This document shows positions 9,373 through 21,882 of a stretch of DNA of 64,000 nt, in pieces. Below the pieces are notes generated by a model, which saw nothing but the letters and a program-made list of their open reading frames with translations, was not told the origin of the DNA and ran no database searches. The DNA is taken from NCBI GenBank assembly GCA_000827495.1, contig KN817520.1:601700-665699 (forward strand). Direction: 5' to 3'. A program made the position numbers and the translations under genes. Position 1 is the first letter of the stretch; every line of letters starts with the position of its first letter. The stretch comes from Hypholoma sublateritium FD-334 SS-4. Taxonomy: Eukaryota; Basidiomycota; Agaricomycetes; Agaricales; Strophariaceae.

Positions 9373-10383
9373 CCCTTGTATCGTTCCGCCACAGGCGCTC
9401 GTGATGGATCGCTGCCCACCCTGCCCACGTCCGACTACAGGCACCCGTATGACATGCTTCTCAATCCACCGCGCGCGACGCCCAGCGCTCCTGCGCAGTC
9501 GGCCCAGGGGCCCGCTTCTGGGCCCTCTTCTGGTGGCCTGGCTTCGCCACCGCCCACGCCGGCGGCTAGGCCGACGCCGTCCAGCCTGAATAGTCACTCT
9601 TCATATGCGGCTGTCTTTAGCCCACTGGGCGCGCCAAATACGACAGCCAGGATTGACCACGTCCTGGACGACGCCGTGGGTCCGGGTGTGGATTGGCGTG
9701 CGCGCGTACCAGCGCCGCATTTGGGGCTGACGAAGGCGCAAAACCGTGCGCGCGCAGGTGCCCTCCGAGCGATGCTCGCTCTGAACCGCGAGGAGGAGGA
9801 GCGGCGCGCGCGCGCGAAGCTGGACGGCAGGGACGACGACGATAGCGCAGAAAGCGGCGGTGATACAGCACCGGCGCCCACGCGTGCTGTACTTGCGGGG
9901 CCGCGCCAACCAAGGCCGCGCCAATCAAGGCCACATTTGCGGTGGTCGATGGCGGAGCAAAATGCTGTGCGTGCAGATGAGTGCAGGTATGAGCTCCCTT
10001 TGCCGAGTCATGGGGAGAAGCTACAACGCGCGGGCGCGGAAGAGAATGGCAGGGATGCCGGTGGCGCAGGAAGCGATACTATCACAGCGCCGACACCTCC
10101 GCCTGCGTCTGCTGTGCCTGCCGCGGCGACGGCGCCAACGGGAGGTCCTATACCCGCGCTCGAGCCGCCAGATGTGCTACTAGAGGAGTTCTGCCGATAC
10201 TACGGGGTGAACGCGACAGACCAGGCGCGGCTCGCCAGGCTTGAGTTCGAACCTGGAGACGAGATCGAGACGCTGCCGGAGGAGGATTGGAAAAATGCGG
10301 GCTTCACGACGCTTGCGTGGCGGCGCATTATTGCGAAGAATAATACGTTCATTTCTGATTCCCGGGACGGACTTTGGGGGTAG
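9373..10383 (+). pseudogene. Partial paralogue carrying the SAM-like C-terminal module
   Basis: An open frame of about 335 codons ends with LLEEFCRYYGVNATDQARLAR, PGDEIETLPEEDW, FTTLAWRRI and SDSRDGLWG, closely matching the end of the gene at 6784-8506. The PAPHLGL and EEEERRARA segments and the GLASPPPTP linker are also shared. The frame opens right after a stop at 9370-9372, and the first ATG in frame is at about 9453. No eIF4G-derived front is present. It is either a 5'-truncated copy or a gene with an undetected upstream exon (a possible acceptor AG sits at 9371-9372). Extra sequence in its middle separates it from the paralogue. Function unknown. Confidence 0.5.
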
Positions 10384-11412
10384 CTTCTGTTGCCTGTGTA
10401 TGTATGTGGTGATTTGTCGCTTTTTTGTTTTACTTTGCTCTCCAACTGAATTAAATATACCCGGCGCTCTTTTTGTACCCACAGCACACCACTTGGTGTG
10501 CTGTGTTATATATCACTTTTTGAGCGGTCTTGAGCCAGTTTAAATGTAATTCTCGACCAGGTTTAAATAACGCAATAGATAAGGACAGCTTCGGACCTAC
10601 CATTTTGAATTATACATTTATTCCTTAGAAGGTGGGTAGGTTGTGCCGTTTTGAAGTAAATACGATAAGAGCTTAACCTTGGAGTGCAAGTGTTGAAGGC
10701 TTCATATTTCGGAGACTGGCATAAATCCTCGACCAGCTTCACGACATGTTTTAGTTCTGCTCAATGACTTGGAGCATTAGCGGGAACTCCGAGTCGGAAT
10801 AGGCGCTAGGCGCTGTTTGGGACTCGTACTCGGGAGAAGGAGAAGCGCCCAGCGGCCCGACTGATGAAACACATGAGCTGGGAATAAAATGTCGCTAGCT
10901 CACTGAGGGGAGGCTTTTTTATCGCACCATGGATACGATAAAAACCCAGGGTTATTACATCCCGAGAACCCAGTTTTTGCTGCTACAAATTTGTCGTGCA
11001 TCAAGACCGTTCTCAACCATCAACAAATAACATTCGAAACTGATAACTGTTGACTGTCGAGGACCCGTAAGAGTGGCTGATCATGCGTGTGGCATGGGCA
11101 ACGGGCAGGGGTCCCGAGGAGTCAGGAGCGGGGCCGTGTTTGGTTACATAATGCGGGGGTTCCCGGGGTCCTTTGTGGGAGTTTTTTTGGTGGACTGCTG
11201 TCGATTGTTGACCTTGTCCACCGTCCTTGCCTACAGGACAGACATCTCCCTGCCGGTTCGCTCTCCACAGCGTCCGCCGCATATTTCTTCATCCCCCCTT
11301 CGACAGCTGCATTCTCGCCTGCTGGCAGGTCATTTTTGACGACCGACCCACACGCGACCTTGTTCATCCTCGAAAACGCACGCACAAAATCCAGCTCTCC
11401 GTTGTAAAATTC
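10384..11412. other. Intergenic region upstream of eIF4G
   Basis: About 1 kb with no supportable gene. Its first 150 bases repeat elements of the 3' flank after 8506. The last 100 bases resemble the sequence before 6703, so the duplicated block around the eIF4G 5' end extends into the promoter or 5' UTR. Open frames on both strands here are short. Confidence 0.45.
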
Positions 11413-11490
11413 GTATGTATCCTGCCTCGCCGCATCTCGCGGGCTGCTATCATCCATCCATCAGCGCCATCTGACCCCTTTTTGCCCCAG
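11413..11490 (+). other. Probable 5' UTR intron of eIF4G
   Basis: GTATGT at 11413 and a pyrimidine-rich tract ending in CCAG at 11490 enclose 78 bases, one base before the ATG at 11492. The equivalent site exists in the duplicated copy (6703-6782). Confidence 0.6.
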
Positions 11491-11491
11491 A

Positions 11492-14400
11492 ATGAGCAAA
11501 TCTTCAACTGCAACTGCACCAAAGAATCCGACTCCGCTTCTAGCAAAGTCAGCTTGGGCAAGGGGCCCCCCGCAGACAGCGACAGCGCCATCTCCACGCT
11601 CTCAGTCACCGGTGCCGTCTACTCCCGTACACCAAACCCATTCTCGCCGTCCCAGCGCTCTTGGCCAGGGTATCCCTATTAAAGATGGTGTCAGCGTCCC
11701 ACGAAATAACATAGGTTCAGTAAAACAAGGTTAGTCATCTGCTGTCATCTCGACTCGTGCGGCGCTAATCCTCTTCGCAGGCTCAGCAGTGACCTTTGGA
11801 TCAATAGATGACGTATCTGCGCCAATATCCTCGTCGCCTGCTGCTGCCCCAGCTCTCAAATCCGAAGGCGTAAAGTCCTTTGGGTCGGTACCTGCTGCAG
11901 CCACGCCTGCCGCCCAAAATGGCCCGACCGGCCATGTCAACGGCAAGGCCTCAATATCGTCGAGGGCTTCCGTCGTCCCTCCCACGGCCTCTTCGTCAGC
12001 ATCGACGACGCCCCCAGTTGGCGCGGCCGCGGTGGCACCGACACCGGCCAAGCCCATAATCGACATTAAAAAGATGTTCCAAATGCCATCATCCGCCCCA
12101 TCGACAAATCACTCCGAGACATCCTCGCCATCCATGCGAAGTTCTGCCCTGCCTCCACAGTCCTCGTCATCACATCCGTCCGCCTCGTCACACCCTCCTG
12201 GCTCCCAATTAGGCGCCCACTCGTATACAACCTTTGTCCCCAGCGGCTCCCGGCCACCTCAAAACAGCGGTCCCAATAACGGACCTCCCCGCTCTCCTCA
12301 ATATTCACGACAAATCCCGAACGGTACTGGGCCGCGGCAAGGCGGGCCAAATGGTGGGCCTGCCGGGCTGCCGAGCCCTCGATTAGGTCCCCACCCTCAC
12401 CCTCCCCAACCGTCTCAGATGGGTCCTCCTCCTCCTCAAATGCCTTCCCAGATGCAACCCCAAATGCATCAACACATGCCCATGGCATGGCAAGGTTACT
12501 ACGTACGTCCGTCTTTACCATGAGGGTCTATTTTCATCTCACATATTTAATTAGCAATATCCTCCTCCCGATCAGCAACAACATTACATGTATTCTCAAT
12601 GGTATCCCGCCCCTATGCCTATGCAACCGCCCCACGGGCAACACCAGCCGCCACCGCCCGGCCCGCACGCGCTGCCTAACCCCGTCCACGCGCCGCATCC
12701 GCCGCCCGCGCTTTCCCACGCGGCCAACTCCATCGGCGGCTTCACGTCCCCACCGCCCACGCCCTCGTCTGCATCGATACCCCGCCTGAATGCAGGCTCC
12801 AATGCCTTCGTCCCACGCCAAAAAGTCACACTGAAGAAGGAAGATGGGACGGAGGTCAATCTAGACAACATCGCGAAGAGCTCGCCGGTGCCAGCGGCGA
12901 CGCCGCCGGGGTCCGTGTATAGACAGGGCAGCCCCGGCACGCCGAACAAGCGGTCGAGCGTCCGCATAGAGTCCGAGGACCAGCGAAGAAAGCGTCTCGC
13001 TGAGGAGGAGGCAGTGGTGAAGGAGCAGCTGCGCGTTAAGGCGGCTGCCGATGAGAAGATCCGCAAGGAGAAGGAGGAGGCTGAGCGGAAAATCAAGGAG
13101 GCTGAGGAGAAGAAACGCGCGGAGGAGGAGGCTGAGAAGGAGCATATACGCAAGGAGGAGGAGGCGAAAGCCGAAGCTGAGCGTGCTAAGCTCGAGGCAG
13201 AGCGTCTGCGTAAGGAGTCGGAGGAGCTGGCTGCGCAGAAGGCCCGCGAGGAGGAGGAGCGTAAGGTCAGGGAGGCTGAGGAACTTAAGGCCAAGCTCGC
13301 GGCTGAGGAGAAGGCCAAGAAGGAGGAAGAAGCACGTCTGGAGAAGGAGCGTATCGAGAAGGAGAAGGTGGCCGAGCAGGAACGCATCGCCCAAGAAGCC
13401 GAGGCTGAGCGGCTCCGTCTTGAGCAGGAAGATGCTGCGAAGAAGGCTGTTGCAGTCGTTCCTGAATCACCTGAGTCGTCCAAGGAGGTTTCTGAGGATG
13501 GCGAGGTCGAGGAGGGCCAAGTTGTCGAGGTACCTGTGCCCACGGAAGAATCTAGGGAGAAACTCAAGGACAGCCTCCGTATCAATACAGTTACTTCACC
13601 TGTCGCCGACAGGAAGCAACGCCCTGGTCCTCTCGATCTTACTGGCGCGAAAATTGTCTCTGTCACCGGTACCCCTATTCCTGGTCCTCTTGCCACCGCT
13701 CGCATCATCGCTGATATCAGCAGCGTTCAGTACCCCGAGGGTGTTAGCAGCCCACGGCCTGAGCTCAATGAGAACGCGAAGGAGGGTAAATTCAGGTAAG
13801 CTCTATCTTTATAAATTATGCGCGAGTCTTATACTTATGCATGCTTCAAGATATGACCGAGAATTCCTGCTTCAATTCATGTCCATTTGCAAGGAGAAGC
13901 CTGCTATGCTTCCTCCCCTTGATGCGATTGGTCTCGAGCCCACTGACCAGCAACACCACATGAGCCGTGGCGGGTCTGGTGGCCCCGGCCGCAAGGGCCC
14001 AGGTGGACCTCCATCGCGACAAAGCTCCATCGGTCTCGGCTTCTCGCCCAACACATTCGGCGGCAAGGGCGGCCCCAACCCCTTTGGCGGCATGGGCAAC
14101 TTTGGCACCAACCCCGGCGCCAGCAAACTTAGCAGCGAGGACCGCTTCGCGGCTTCGGCCACGCGCGCGGCATCTGTCAGCGGCGCTCCGGGCATGCAAT
14201 ACACGACGCGCCCGACGGCGATGACACGCACTGCAAGCCAGGGCGGGCCTGGCGGCGCGCCTCTGCGCGACCGCACCCGCAGTAAGCGCGGCGAGAAGCG
14301 CGACGACAACAAGAAGGCTCCCGGCGGTGGCCAGCACCAGGGCGGGTACAACAGCTACCAACAGCAACAGCAACAGCAGATGATGATGAGCATGGAGCCT

Positions 14401-16397
14401 GTCGAGCCGCTGCAGGCGACGGCGAACCGCTGGGACCGCAAGGCGATCGTCGTCGACGCGGACTCTCCCGAGATGGTGGATCGCAAGGTCAAGGGTCTGC
14501 TCAACAAGCTGACGATGGAGAAGTTCGACTCGATCTCGGACCAGATTATCACATGGGCGAACAAGAGCGAGAAGGAGAAAGACGGGCGCACGCTTATCCA
14601 GGTCATCCGGCTCGTGTTCGAGAAGGCGACGGACGAGGCGACGTGGTCCGAGATGTACGCGCGCCTGTGCCGCAAGATGATGGAACAGATAAGCCCGAAG
14701 GTGCAGGACGACGGGATCAAGAACAACGAGGGCAAGCCCATCGCGGGGGGCCAGCTGTTCCGCAAGTACCTGCTCAATCGCTGCCAGGAGGACTTCGAGC
14801 GCGGGTGGGTCGCGAAGGAGACGACGGCCGCTGCCGCCGCCGCCAAGGCGACCGACGACGAGGCGGTGAAGGCGGCGAACGACAAGACGAAGGAGACTGG
14901 CAAGGAGGAGGAGGCCGTGCTCTATTCGGAGGAGTACTACGCCGCACAGAAGGCGAAGCGCCAAGGTCTCGGTCTGATCAAGTTCATCGGCGAGTTGTTC
15001 AAGCTGCAGATGCTGACGGAGCGCATCATGCACGAGTGTGTGAAGAAACTGCTCGGCAACGTCGACAACCCCGAGGAGGAGGAGATCGAGTCGCTCTGCA
15101 AGCTGCTCACGACCGTCGGTGGTATCCTAGACACGCCCAAGGCGCGCGCCCATCTTGATGTGTATTTCTCGCGCATGAAGGAGCTCACGAAGAGCCCGAA
15201 TGTCAATTCGCGAATGCAGTATATGCTCATTGTGGGTGTCTTTTACGTGCGTGATAAAGTATCAGACGCTGAGTTTGTTTTTCAGGATTTGGTTGAGTTA
15301 CGTGACCGCAAGTGGATTGCCCGTCAGAACGTCGCCGCTCCGCAGACGATTGCTCAAATCCACGAGAATGTAAGCTGCCTTGTCTGCTATATCGCCGTGA
15401 ACTATATACTGATTAATTGTAAATGCAGGCTGCGAAGGAGAAGGCCGCCGCTGAGAAGGAGTCGTATCAACGGCAGATGAGCATGTCTCGTGGTGGATCA
15501 AGGCGTGGTGGAGACCGCAATGATTACCCACAAGTCGGTCCTGACGGATGGGCTGTCGCTGGTGGCAGCTCTGGTCCTCCTCGGCCACCTCCCAAGGCTG
15601 GAGATCTGTCAAATTTTGGCAAGATCAGCAAGAGTGGGACGCCGATGAACTTCGGGCCAAGCAGTGTATTTGCCGGCAAGAAGGGNGCAGACCCGTCGAA
15701 ACGCGAGTCCATCTCTCGCACTAGCTCCTCGTCGAATATGTTCTCGATGCTTAGCAGCCAGGCTCCTGAGGCTGCGGATGCTCCTAAAGGTAAGGATTAN
15801 ATATATTCCAGATTTGGTGATTCGTGTGCTAACGATGTTCGTCTTTTNCTAGCAGCTGAGCCCGCACGTAGACGTCTTGTTCTCCAGCCCCGTTCCAAGC
15901 CTGTGGAATCGNAGACTGCAGATGGCGAGTCACCTGCCCCTGGGTCGGACGCTGGCGGCTCGGAGGAAGAGACGACACCCGAGGTGGAGTCGATGACCGA
16001 GGCAGCCGCCTCCAAGAAGATCGCCGAAGACACCAAGGAGTTCTTCGGTGTCCGGAACCTGGAAGAAGCGGAAGTNTACTTCAGCACTCTGCCNGNNCAA
16101 TTCCACCACAAGCTCGTCGACAGCCTNNTCTCGAAGGCGGTAGAGTCGAAGGAAGCCGANGCCCAGCTTGTTTCNGACTTCTTNGCGCGCTCGACTTCGC
16201 AGTGCTCNNCNGCGGCATTCGAGGAAGGGTTNTTGCCCATTGCGGAAGCCATCGACGATATCGCCATTGATGCACCCAAGGCCGTCCAACTGTTCGCCCT
16301 CATGGTGAAGGGTGCCAAGCTGGACGAGGGGCGGAGATCGACTATCGCGGCTAAGTCATCGGAGAACAGCCACACGCTTCTTGCTCTGTTACAATAG
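11492..16397 (+). CDS. Eukaryotic translation initiation factor 4G
   Basis: Scaffold subunit of the cap-binding complex eIF4F, which joins eIF4E, eIF4A and poly(A)-binding protein in the cytoplasm. Seven exons join in frame: 11492-11729, 11781-12502, 12555-13795, 13851-15231, 15286-15369, 15429-15789 and 15853-16397, giving about 1523 residues. A Pro/Ser/Gln-rich N-terminus is followed by a long Lys/Glu coiled-coil-like stretch (13000-13450). The canonical eIF4E-binding motif YDREFLL (Y-x4-L-hydrophobic) stands at about residue 734, at the start of exon 4. A MIF4G domain covers about 945-1215 (LLNKLTMEKFDSISDQII, LCRKMMEQI). An MA3-type domain is at the C-terminus (about 1391-1523). The intron at 15232-15285 is 54 nt and keeps the frame if retained, but splicing restores the usual RMQYML-DLVELRDRKW. 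Many N bases fall in exons 6-7. Long antisense frames here are composition shadows. Confidence 0.95.
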
Positions 16398-16800
16398 TCC
16401 AGATTCTACCTAATCTCCTTTTAGTCGCTCGTTTTCCTTCTGCATCCTACCATCGACTGCATCTACCTTATTGTCGTTCTGCGTTTACTCATACTATTCC
16501 CTGCCTGTCCTTCTTTCACATTGGTCTCGCATTTGTCTCTTTTTCGTCGTTGCATCTGTTCCGTTACTCTACTTATATCTGCGATTGTTTAGGACTTGCT
16601 CGTCGTGTTCTGGGCATGTACTAGTACATACATAGGGTTCCCCAGCACAGCACATTTTCCTCTGATTGAATTCAGATGGATCAATCTGTTCCGCTACTGG
16701 GTGTAATGGCCTGTGACATGAATGACTTAGAATAGCCAGAGATTTTAGGCCCGAGTGATGAGTTGAGGTCAGTTTGGCTGCTGGGTGCCTAGGCTGTCTG
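16398..16800. other. eIF4G 3' flank and upstream region of TRK
   Basis: T/C-rich sequence after the eIF4G stop, probably 3' UTR, then non-coding sequence up to a TATA-like element. No gene seen. Confidence 0.45.
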
Positions 16801-16808
16801 TATATAAG
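16801..16808 (+). promoter_or_regulatory. TATA-like box of the TRK gene
   Basis: TATATAAG lies 324 bases before the start codon at 17125. This is a plausible core promoter if the 5' leader is about 300 bases, possibly itself interrupted by an intron. Confidence 0.4.
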
Positions 16809-17124
16809 TAGGGGGATCGCGTGGGTGGAGCGAAAGGTGAAAACTTATTTCTGTTCATCCACAAATTCTTTGCAGCCCAATTGCAACCTCCCGACCGCCT
16901 CTTCACGCGCACGTCTAGCCGAACGCCAAGAATTCATTAATTTGTCTTACCCGACAAGTTTAATTTCACCTCCGTTCAATATACCCGTGATCATCGATCA
17001 GCGTTCAACCCGACCCCTTGCACAAACCCTCCAGTGATAAGTCTCAGCCAAAGATTACCCACACGGGGATTCTCCTCGCTTCCTGACCGCTTGAGGTCCA
17101 AGACCAGAAAGCTGCCGACGTGGC

Positions 17125-20100
17125 ATGAATTCAGTATTTACGCCTCCAGATAGCAACAAACCGAAACGTACGCGTTGGGAAAAAGTCACCAGCAAACTTA
17201 ACTTTTACCGCACCCACCTCCTATTCTTGTGAGCATTGGCGAATATCCCGCACCCACTTTGGCCTCTGGTAGATTGCGCTGATTGACTCTGCCGACAGCA
17301 CCTTTACACCGCTGATTGTGTCCGGTATCTTCTATGCGAGCAATGGCAAGAACAGAGTGTCGTACACCGACTCGCTCTTCAACTGCGTCAGCGCAATGAC
17401 CGTCTGCGGGCTGACGACGATCAACTTGAGTGGGATAACTCCGTTCCAGCAAGCGCTGCTGTTCATCCTGATGTGCTTGGGGAATCCGGTGAGTCGCCTC
17501 CAGCCTGGAGACAGGTCTTTCAGATCGACTCATTGCGGCCCCTTCTTTCAAGGTCCTCATCTCGTGGGTTATTGTGTACATACGCCGGTACGACGTCATG
17601 TTTGTCGCCTCTCGCGTAGCGGGGTCTCACGGCCAATTTTAGCCGCTTCTTCGCGCAGAAGTTCGAGGATATCCTCAAATCGTCGCTTGAGAAGAGAGTG
17701 GGCAAGGACGTGGAGCAGGCCGTCGAGCAGCGCAAGCCGTGGCCGCGGCGGTTCCTGGCGTTCATCTCCGGGGGCGGGTTGAAGATTGTCCCCGACCCAA
17801 GTGCGCCGCGCAAAGGGCAGGCGAACTCAGGGGGCGTGCTGCCCAGGCTGAGACCCGACATGATTCGGCGCATGGACGACGCGCCCAAGCTCGTCAACCC
17901 GAGCGGCTGGGTTAGCGAAGGACGTACGCCGGTGGCCAGGAAACTGTCGATTAGCTTGCGTCCGATCTCGCGGCCAGCACCGACTCATATGGGGGTCCAC
18001 GATGACGCCAACGGAAGCAGTAGCTCGAACCCTCCGCGATTTCTTGCGCAAGAAAGCGACTCGCCAAAGAACACAGATACGAGGTGTGCCGTTATTTTTG
18101 ACTTTTTCTTGGAATATGTGCTCATCTTCTTGGAGAAAAAATCGCAGGCGTTTGTCTGACCCAGGTGTTCATTCCAGGCCTGTATCGCCTGTGTCATCGC
18201 CTCGTATGTTTAACTGCTGCGATTTGACAGGTGCGACGCTGATATTCTATTAGCTCCAATGCAGCGCTTCGGAACTATTGCGGACACCAAACCTAATGTT
18301 CATCAGGAGAACTTTCAGAAGCAGTTCCCGCGCACCCAAACTGTGGAATTTGCCCCAGATCCCACCATCAGGCGCAGGGAGAGATTCAACGCAGAACCAA
18401 TCCCTGAAGGCAGATACGACCGTAACAGGAGATTTTCTGAATATTCTACATTCCATCACGGCACCATTCCGCTAGATACATGTAAGTTGACAACTGCACG
18501 TACCGTTGGGCTATCTCAAGCATTTTGCCCAGATCGAGGTCGCCCTCTATCCTCAGCCCCGTCTGTGCCATTATCCATTCGCACGGAGCACACGCACCAC
18601 ACGCATCTCTCCGCCCATCCTGTCGATGCTATGACGCGTAACTTCGGCGGGTTTCCGTCGCCATTTTCTATCGCCAAGTCCGTAATTGGACGCCTTTTCC
18701 CTGGTGTTCGACGCCAATTGACCCGGGCTGTCACCATTCCGGCAACTGTATCGCTGACACCTGGCCGCGAGGGGCTAGAGCCGGGCAAGAAATATGCGCC
18801 TTACATCTCCTTCGATGCGGTCGTTGGGCGGAATTCTAAATTTCACCTCCTGACGCAAGATCAATTAGAGGAAATTGGCGGTGTAGAGTACCGAGCTCTC
18901 AATGCACTATTGTGGATCGTCGCTTTGGTATGAGTATGACATAATTCCGCATTTGAACGTGTCTCGCTAATGAGAACCTATGCAGTATCATATTGGCATT
19001 CAACTTGTCGCATTCATCATCATTGCACCGTATATTTCGACAAGCAGATGGGCGCCGGCCTTCTCCCAGACAATACGCCCCCTCAATACTGTCTGGTTTG
19101 TGGAGCTCGACATATACGCCCTGACAAAACGTTGACAAGAATTCTGAATGCACCAGGTTCTCCGCATTTCAAGTTATTTCAGCGTACACCAACTCGGGAA
19201 TGTCCCTGGTGGACGAATCAATGATCCCATTCCAGAAAGCTTATCTTATGATTATAATCTTGGTGGTGCTCATTTTGGCCGGCAACACTTCCTTCGTAAG
19301 TTCTCTAGCATATAACGGATAAGAGTTGCTGTTGAAATGTTTTTCGCCATCAGCCTATATTGTATGTATCATGTCTTGCATTCTGTTGGTTCAAACTCTG
19401 ATATTCTCATTTTTTACAGCCTTCGATTTATGATGTGAGCACGTTCATCCCATGACATACACTATACCAATATTGACTTAACACTATTAGCTGGGTCATC
19501 AGTAAAATGGTTAGAGAAAAATCAAGACTGCACGAAACCTTACATTTCCTTCTCGATCACCCTCGTAGATGCTTTATATACCTTTTCCCTGCGCATCAGA
19601 CTTGGTTCCTTCTTTGCGTAGTTCTCTCCCTCACGTACGTGGCCTTCTCAAAATTGTTAGATCCAGCATGTGACATACTACAGCTTCATCGATTGGTTTT
19701 TCTTCATGGTACTAGACCTCAACACTCCTGCAATCGAACAGATCCCTGTCGGGGTTCGACTCTTAGATGGCTTGCTACAAGGGATTGCAGTCCGCGCGGC
19801 TGGATTCGGCATTGTTACACTCTCCGCGCTCGCCCCTGCTGTGCAAGTTCTTTATGTCGTCATGATGTATATCAGTGTTTGTAAGTGGCGAGAGGCTATC
19901 CTGCAGCGAACATATGCTCACAATGAATATAGATCCGATAGCGATGAGGTTGGTTGTCGCGTATATTTTGCATGGCGGCGTATTTGACCGTGTTTTTCAG
20001 TGTCCGTTCGACAAATGTCTACGAGGAACAATCGCTCGGTGTATTTGACCCCCAAGAACACGATGATGATGACGCCGAGTCTAATGTTTCTGATCCTCAG

Positions 20101-20922
20101 CGCACCACCACGTGGAGTCGATACCTTAGCATGCATGCGCGCCAGCAGCTTGCTTTCGGTAAGCCTCCTACGTTGCGTAATATGCAATGTCTCAAACCTT
20201 GATAGATATGTGGTGGTTGGCGCTATCTCTGTTTATAATATGTATCATAGAGGTATGTTATACATACCCTCGCGTGGCCCCATGGCCATCCTATTCTCAC
20301 TCAAAAGCTGACATCTTTTGCAAGAAAAACAACCTGGAAAATCCTGAATTCTACGGTTGGTTTAATATTTTCCGCATTTGTGAGTATACGTCTTTTACCT
20401 GGTCTTGTCCCAAGTTGACATCAGTCTAGTGTTTGAATTGGTGTCCGCGTATGGTACCGTTGGCCTAAGTCTAGGCATCCCTGACGTAAGTAAAACCTTG
20501 TTTATACGCCCTCGTATATTTACCCGTCCTCTCATTTCCAGCAAAATTATTCATTTGTCGGAGCAATGCACCCCTTGTCAAAACTCGTCGTCTGCGTTGT
20601 CATGCTTCGAGGACGCCATCGTGGTCTACCTGTCGCCATCGACAGAGCCATTATGCTTCCACACGAGTTTAAAAAGGATGGCGAGTTCGACGGTGATGGC
20701 AACAATGGAGATACTGACTCCACTTACGGCGATTCTCCCGACAATCGTCGACCATTCGTCCATTCTGAAACGATGAATAGTCGCAATACGTCAGGCATAC
20801 GCCGACGGGAAAATGGGAAATCTATAAGAATGTCCGCTCTCACCCCAGTCTACGATACGCAGGGCGAGGAATATAGAACGCACTACGCTAGTGACTTTTC
20901 GAAAGGCGACCCCGACCCATAA
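17125..20922 (+). CDS. TRK-family potassium transporter
   Basis: High-affinity K+ uptake protein of the plasma membrane (TrkH/TRK superfamily, four membrane-pore-membrane repeats). Nineteen exons join in frame to 924 residues, a usual length for the family. The start MNSVFTPPDSNK is followed by FYRTHLLFFTFTPLI (first membrane helix). The four pore loops are visible: MTVCGLTT (about residue 70), SAYTNSGMSL, VRAAGFGIV and AYGTVGLSLG. A long hydrophilic loop between the first and second repeats carries basic and Ser-rich segments (17643-18800). Recognisable family stretches include GVEYRALNALLW and SVRSTNVYEE. Exons at 19354-19361, 19420-19434 and 19933-19948 are only 8, 15 and 16 nt. The intron at 18482-18532 is a multiple of three and stop-free if retained. 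Same strand as eIF4G, about 730 bases downstream. Confidence 0.92.
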
Positions 20923-21882
20923 CATTTGCTCTGAGCCGACATCACGCGGCATACGAGGTTTACGGTCTTCTTTCCTTCGAGCATTTTATGTTATATATCA
21001 TAAAATCGAACAATTAGATGAATTTTATGTACACTATCCCTCACTATAAACCACGATTGATATTAGACTGGGCATGCATGTCTTTACCCTTTTTTCAGTA
21101 GTACATAGAAAGTAATATATACAGGCGCATAGATCGGTAATACTCGTCATGCAGCCACGAGGTCTGAGGGAACTTCGCTATGTACTTATTTATTTAATTT
21201 GTTTGAACACAGTGAATGCCATCAATTTGGCAGTCTTGCCGCCGGTCCCGAGTTTCCGCCAGTGTGACTTTCCTTTCACCATCATTGCTCCGAGCGAACT
21301 ACTCCCCGGAAATAGATTCTCCTCTGGAATTCCTCGTGTATCTCGCACCGCTGCAGCGTTCCTCAACAACGTTGCTGCACTCCGAGGCACCGCCGTAGAT
21401 TCTTCGGGTTTCAGACCCGGAATTCTTGACAGCTTCGCCTGAAATGTGTTATGCAAAACACACGCAGCTGATAGTAGCTCTCCTTATCTAGATATCTCCC
21501 TGCTTCTCCCTGCGACAACGCAATGAGAAAGGTGCATCTAATCATTCGGAGTCATGCGTCAACCATGAGGCTGCACCATTCCGTGGACCCGCGATCAAGC
21601 TGCTCACATACGGAATGGTACAAAACAGTAGGGCTTAGGAAGTGCTGCCCGTAATACCATTGAATCTCTCAGTCTGTCACGGTCCACAAACAATCCCTCA
21701 ACGCTATTGTCTTTGAAGCACTCGGAGACCTAACTCACCTACCCTCGCCATCTGTCTTTCAGAAGCTCACAATGCCCTACGCCACTCATGAAACACATTA
21801 CATCGGGTCCAATGTCAGTGTACAATAACAAGAGCATATATGCTGATCCTTATCCGCGATCTTCTAGCACTACTCTGTCGAC
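20923..21882. other. Intergenic region with one uncertain small ORF
   Basis: About 960 bases between TRK and the next gene. An open frame at 21149-21442 (97 codons) starts with a hydrophobic stretch that could be a signal peptide (LRYVLIYLICLNTVNA), but nothing downstream supports it as a gene and no family is recognised. The remainder has no structure I can name. Confidence 0.3.

Noticed and set aside
12596..13708. Long minus-strand open frame (370 codons) opposite eIF4G
   Set aside because: It is the Ser/Ala/Phe-rich mirror of the Lys/Glu-rich coding strand. The plus frame has the eIF4G family match and splice structure.
13846..15033. Long minus-strand open frame (395 codons) opposite the MIF4G region
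   Set aside because: Arg/Leu/Val-rich composition shadow caused by high GC at third positions of eIF4G; no family features.
21149..21442. Small secreted protein ORF
   Set aside because: A signal-like start exists, but there is no second exon, homology or conserved cysteine pattern; kept only as a note in the intergenic entry.
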